This document shows positions 6,589 to 7,993 of a stretch of 7,993 bases of DNA, piece by piece. The translations under genes were made by a program, and so were the position numbers. A model generated the notes under the pieces. The model saw only the letters and a list, made by a program, of their open reading frames with translations, searched no databases and was not told the origin of the DNA. Origin of the DNA: Cyanobacteria bacterium OH_CFB_184 (GTDB taxonomy: Bacteria; Cyanobacteriota; Vampirovibrionia; Gastranaerophilales; Gastranaerophilaceae); assembly GCA_023414155.1 (NCBI GenBank), contig JAEZOG010000142.1, forward strand, positions 1-7,993, read 5' to 3'. How positions within the stretch are numbered: position 1 is the first letter of the stretch; every line of letters starts with the position of its first letter.

Positions 6589-7665
6589 ATGCGAATAAAT
6601 TCCCTTACATCATTTCAGGGTAAAAATATACAAAAACAAAAGTTACAAAAAAAACACAATAATCAAACAGATACGCCAAAAGAGGAAAACACCCAACTAT
6701 TCAGTAAAAAAGAAAAAAAAATACTCGGCTCAGTTGCTGTTATTTCTTTAATGTTGCCAACAATTACATATGGGATAAAAACAGCAAACAATAACAGAAT
6801 ACTAAATAATGAAATTTCAAAAATAAATTCAATTACAAATGAACTACAAATAGATGAAGAGCAAAAAGACCCTGTTGTTGCCGTTATAGATAACTTTTTA
6901 AAAGAAGTAGATATTGATAAAGACGGCAAATATGATATTTCTCACGGCAGGGTCGTGTCATACATACTTCAAGAAAATAACCCTAATGTCAAAATAATGG
7001 CCTGCGACAATGGAAACAGCAATGCAAAAGCTACAAACCTGAGAATATTAGAGATCTTAGATTATATTAAAACAGGAAAAAGAATTGATGCAGTAAATGT
7101 ATCACTAGCAAAGTCAGTAACTTTTGAAGATTTATCAACTTTTATTGGTGCAGAAATAACTCCTGAGAACATCTGTGAGTATAAAAATCAAATAGTAGAA
7201 ACTCTAAAAACCAGATCCATAGACCACATACATTCTAATAGCTTTGAGGCAGCAGCAAATACTGATAAAAACATTGCTGAAACAATAATAAACCTTGAAA
7301 AAGTCATTGAAGCAGGCGTACCCGTTTATATTGCAGCAGGAAACGACGGCAAAGACAGCATAAATTTGCTCACTCTTGTAGATGGAGCAATTATCATTGG
7401 AGCAAAAGAAGATGGGGCAAAAGCATCATATTCAGCTGATAACTGCCTTATTGACAGATGGGTTGACGGTACAGCAACAGGTACTTTAATAAAAGAAAAC
7501 GATCAAATAATCGGATTTGACATCACTAAAGACGGAGTTGCTGACATCAAAAAAAATGAACTATCAGATGAATCTTTTTTATCTGAAGAAAAAGAAATAG
7601 CATTAAAAGGCACATCTGTAGCCTCTCCAAGAGCAATCGCTCAAGACTTACAAAATCAAAATTAA
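6589..7665 (+). CDS. Small membrane-anchored subtilisin-like serine protease (peptidase S8 family, divergent)
   Basis: Probable serine endopeptidase of the subtilase fold; substrate unknown. It has 358 residues. Catalytic Asp101 is in VAVIDN, His119 in SHGRVV, the central strand DAVNVSLA is at 167-174, oxyanion-hole Asn252 in AAGNDG, and nucleophile Ser343 in GTSVASP. All are in canonical order and the essential residues are intact. Only 18 residues separate Asp and His, and the stretch contains DIDKDGKYD (108-116), which looks like a calcium-binding loop. A second such loop, DITKDGVAD, is at 311-319, inside an insertion before the serine. The N-terminus lacks a classic signal peptide: MRINSLTSFQGK is followed by a Lys/Gln-rich stretch, then one hydrophobic segment (about 46-63) that could anchor it. 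The protein ends 15 residues after Ser343, shorter than usual, and no propeptide domain is recognised. It is divergent from the B12 operon. It could be a housekeeping or secreted protease, or a pseudo-immunity/processing enzyme; the family call is firmer than the role. Confidence 0.8.
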   Translation: MRINSLTSFQGKNIQKQKLQKKHNNQTDTPKEENTQLFSKKEKKILGSVAVISLMLPTITYGIKTANNNRILNNEISKINSITNELQIDEEQKDPVVAVIDNFLKEVDIDKDGKYDISHGRVVSYILQENNPNVKIMACDNGNSNAKATNLRILEILDYIKTGKRIDAVNVSLAKSVTFEDLSTFIGAEITPENICEYKNQIVETLKTRSIDHIHSNSFEAAANTDKNIAETIINLEKVIEAGVPVYIAAGNDGKDSINLLTLVDGAIIIGAKEDGAKASYSADNCLIDRWVDGTATGTLIKENDQIIGFDITKDGVADIKKNELSDESFLSEEKEIALKGTSVASPRAIAQDLQNQN

Positions 7666-7697
7666 ACCGTATCATTATCCCTAATCATACGGTTTAA
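7662..7697 (-). terminator. Hairpin terminator between convergent genes, best fit for the debranching enzyme
   Basis: A perfect 11-base inverted repeat, TTAAACCGTAT (7662-7672) and ATACGGTTTAA (7687-7697), encloses a 14-base loop. Read on the minus strand, the hairpin is followed by TTTTGATTTTG, a usable U-rich tail, so it should terminate the gene ending at 7736. On the plus strand it begins within the protease stop codon and is followed by AAATATG, a poor tail. Any termination there would depend on the U residues within the stem. Confidence 0.65.
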
Positions 7698-7735
7698 AAT
7701 ATGTATTGAAACGGTCTAACTCACAGGTGTTAAAA

Positions 7736-7993
7736 CTATTTTTCTATAAAGACCATCATACTTCTTGGAGATATATTATGGTTTTTATCTACTTTTATTT
7801 CATCACCTGATTTTACAAAGTTATTTATACCTTCAGAGTATTCGCTTGTATCTGCAACGAAATACCAATTTTTACCAGGAAGGTTCTTCGGTAAAGTGAC
7901 ATTGACGTTATAATCACCTTTATTTAAAGCAGTATAAATTGAAGCAGCTTTGTCGCCGTATTCTGTACCGTCAATTCTAAATGCCAAAAAGTG
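7736..7993 (-). CDS. Glycogen debranching enzyme / isoamylase (GlgX-type, GH13), C-terminal fragment
   Basis: Hydrolyses alpha-1,6 branch points in glycogen or related glucans in the cytoplasm. The frame is open to the window edge (HFLAFRIDGTEYGDKA...), so the gene starts to the right of the window. Only the last 85 residues are present and they stop at TAG 7738-7736. They match the C-terminal all-beta domain of isoamylase/GlgX: FRIDGTEYGDKAASIYTALN, then VTLP, WYFVADTS, and the closing ISPRSMMVFIEK (family pattern 'W--V-DTS ... v--RSv-vl'). The catalytic GH13 barrel is not in view, so the exact enzyme (GlgX, TreX or a pullulanase-like protein) cannot be settled. A hairpin terminator follows at 7662-7697. 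Confidence 0.75.
   Translation of the reverse strand, partial: HFLAFRIDGTEYGDKAASIYTALNKGDYNVNVTLPKNLPGKNWYFVADTSEYSEGINNFVKSGDEIKVDKNHNISPRSMMVFIEK

Noticed and set aside
6663..6929. Antisense open frame opposite the N-terminal part of the protease
   Set aside because: The hydrophobic Ser/Phe-rich product is what an antisense reading of an A-rich, Lys/Asn-rich gene gives. The protease frame has the better ribosome binding site and motifs.
1..7993. CRISPR array, tRNA or rRNA genes, insertion sequences, prophage or defence genes
   Set aside because: No repeat-spacer pattern, tRNA-like cloverleaf, transposase, integrase or recognised defence domain was seen on either strand. The window is almost fully accounted for by the listed genes and sites.

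Overview
This AT-rich window comes from a Gram-negative (two-membrane) bacterium: it encodes a TonB-dependent outer-membrane receptor, a lipoprotein periplasmic adaptor and an RND pump. The low GC, the gut-type set of genes (corrinoid scavenging, glycogen debranching) and the 'NSLTSFQGK' N-terminus of the protease suggest a non-photosynthetic cyanobacterial relative such as Gastranaerophilales/Melainabacteria. That assignment is an inference from style, not proven by any marker in the window.

Layout. (1) Positions 1-1870, + strand: the C-terminal part of a heavy-metal-type RND pump (CzcA/CusA family), overlapping by one base a complete lipoprotein membrane-fusion protein (CzcB/CusB family). 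(2) Positions 1872-6391, - strand: a compact four-gene corrinoid (vitamin B12) uptake operon read right to left: a BtuB-like TonB-dependent receptor, a BtuC-like permease, a BtuD-like ATPase and a BtuF-like binding protein. The last three genes overlap. (3) Positions 6392-6588: a divergent intergenic region of 197 bases. On the - strand it holds a promoter candidate and a short cobalamin riboswitch with the B12 box and a long closing helix. Downstream sequence can hide or expose the receptor's ribosome binding site. (4) Positions 6589-7665, + strand: a small membrane-anchored subtilisin-like (S8) protease with a complete Asp/His/Asn/Ser set and two calcium-loop-like DxxxDG motifs. (5) Positions 7662-7697: a hairpin terminator between convergent genes. 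(6) Positions 7736-7993, - strand: the C-terminal end of an isoamylase/GlgX-type glycogen debranching enzyme that runs off the window.

How it works together. The riboswitch should sense intracellular cobalamin and shut down the receptor, and probably the whole operon, when B12 is plentiful. The receptor would move corrinoids across the outer membrane, BtuF would capture them in the periplasm, and BtuCD would import them with ATP. TonB/ExbBD are not in the window. The metal efflux pair is convergent with the operon, with one base between the stop codons and no visible terminator. The protease and debranching enzyme have no evident functional tie to either system.

The best candidates for something not fully described are the riboswitch's short 86-nt aptamer with its alternative-helix arrangement, and the unusual compact subtilase. 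No wholly new multigene system was recognised.
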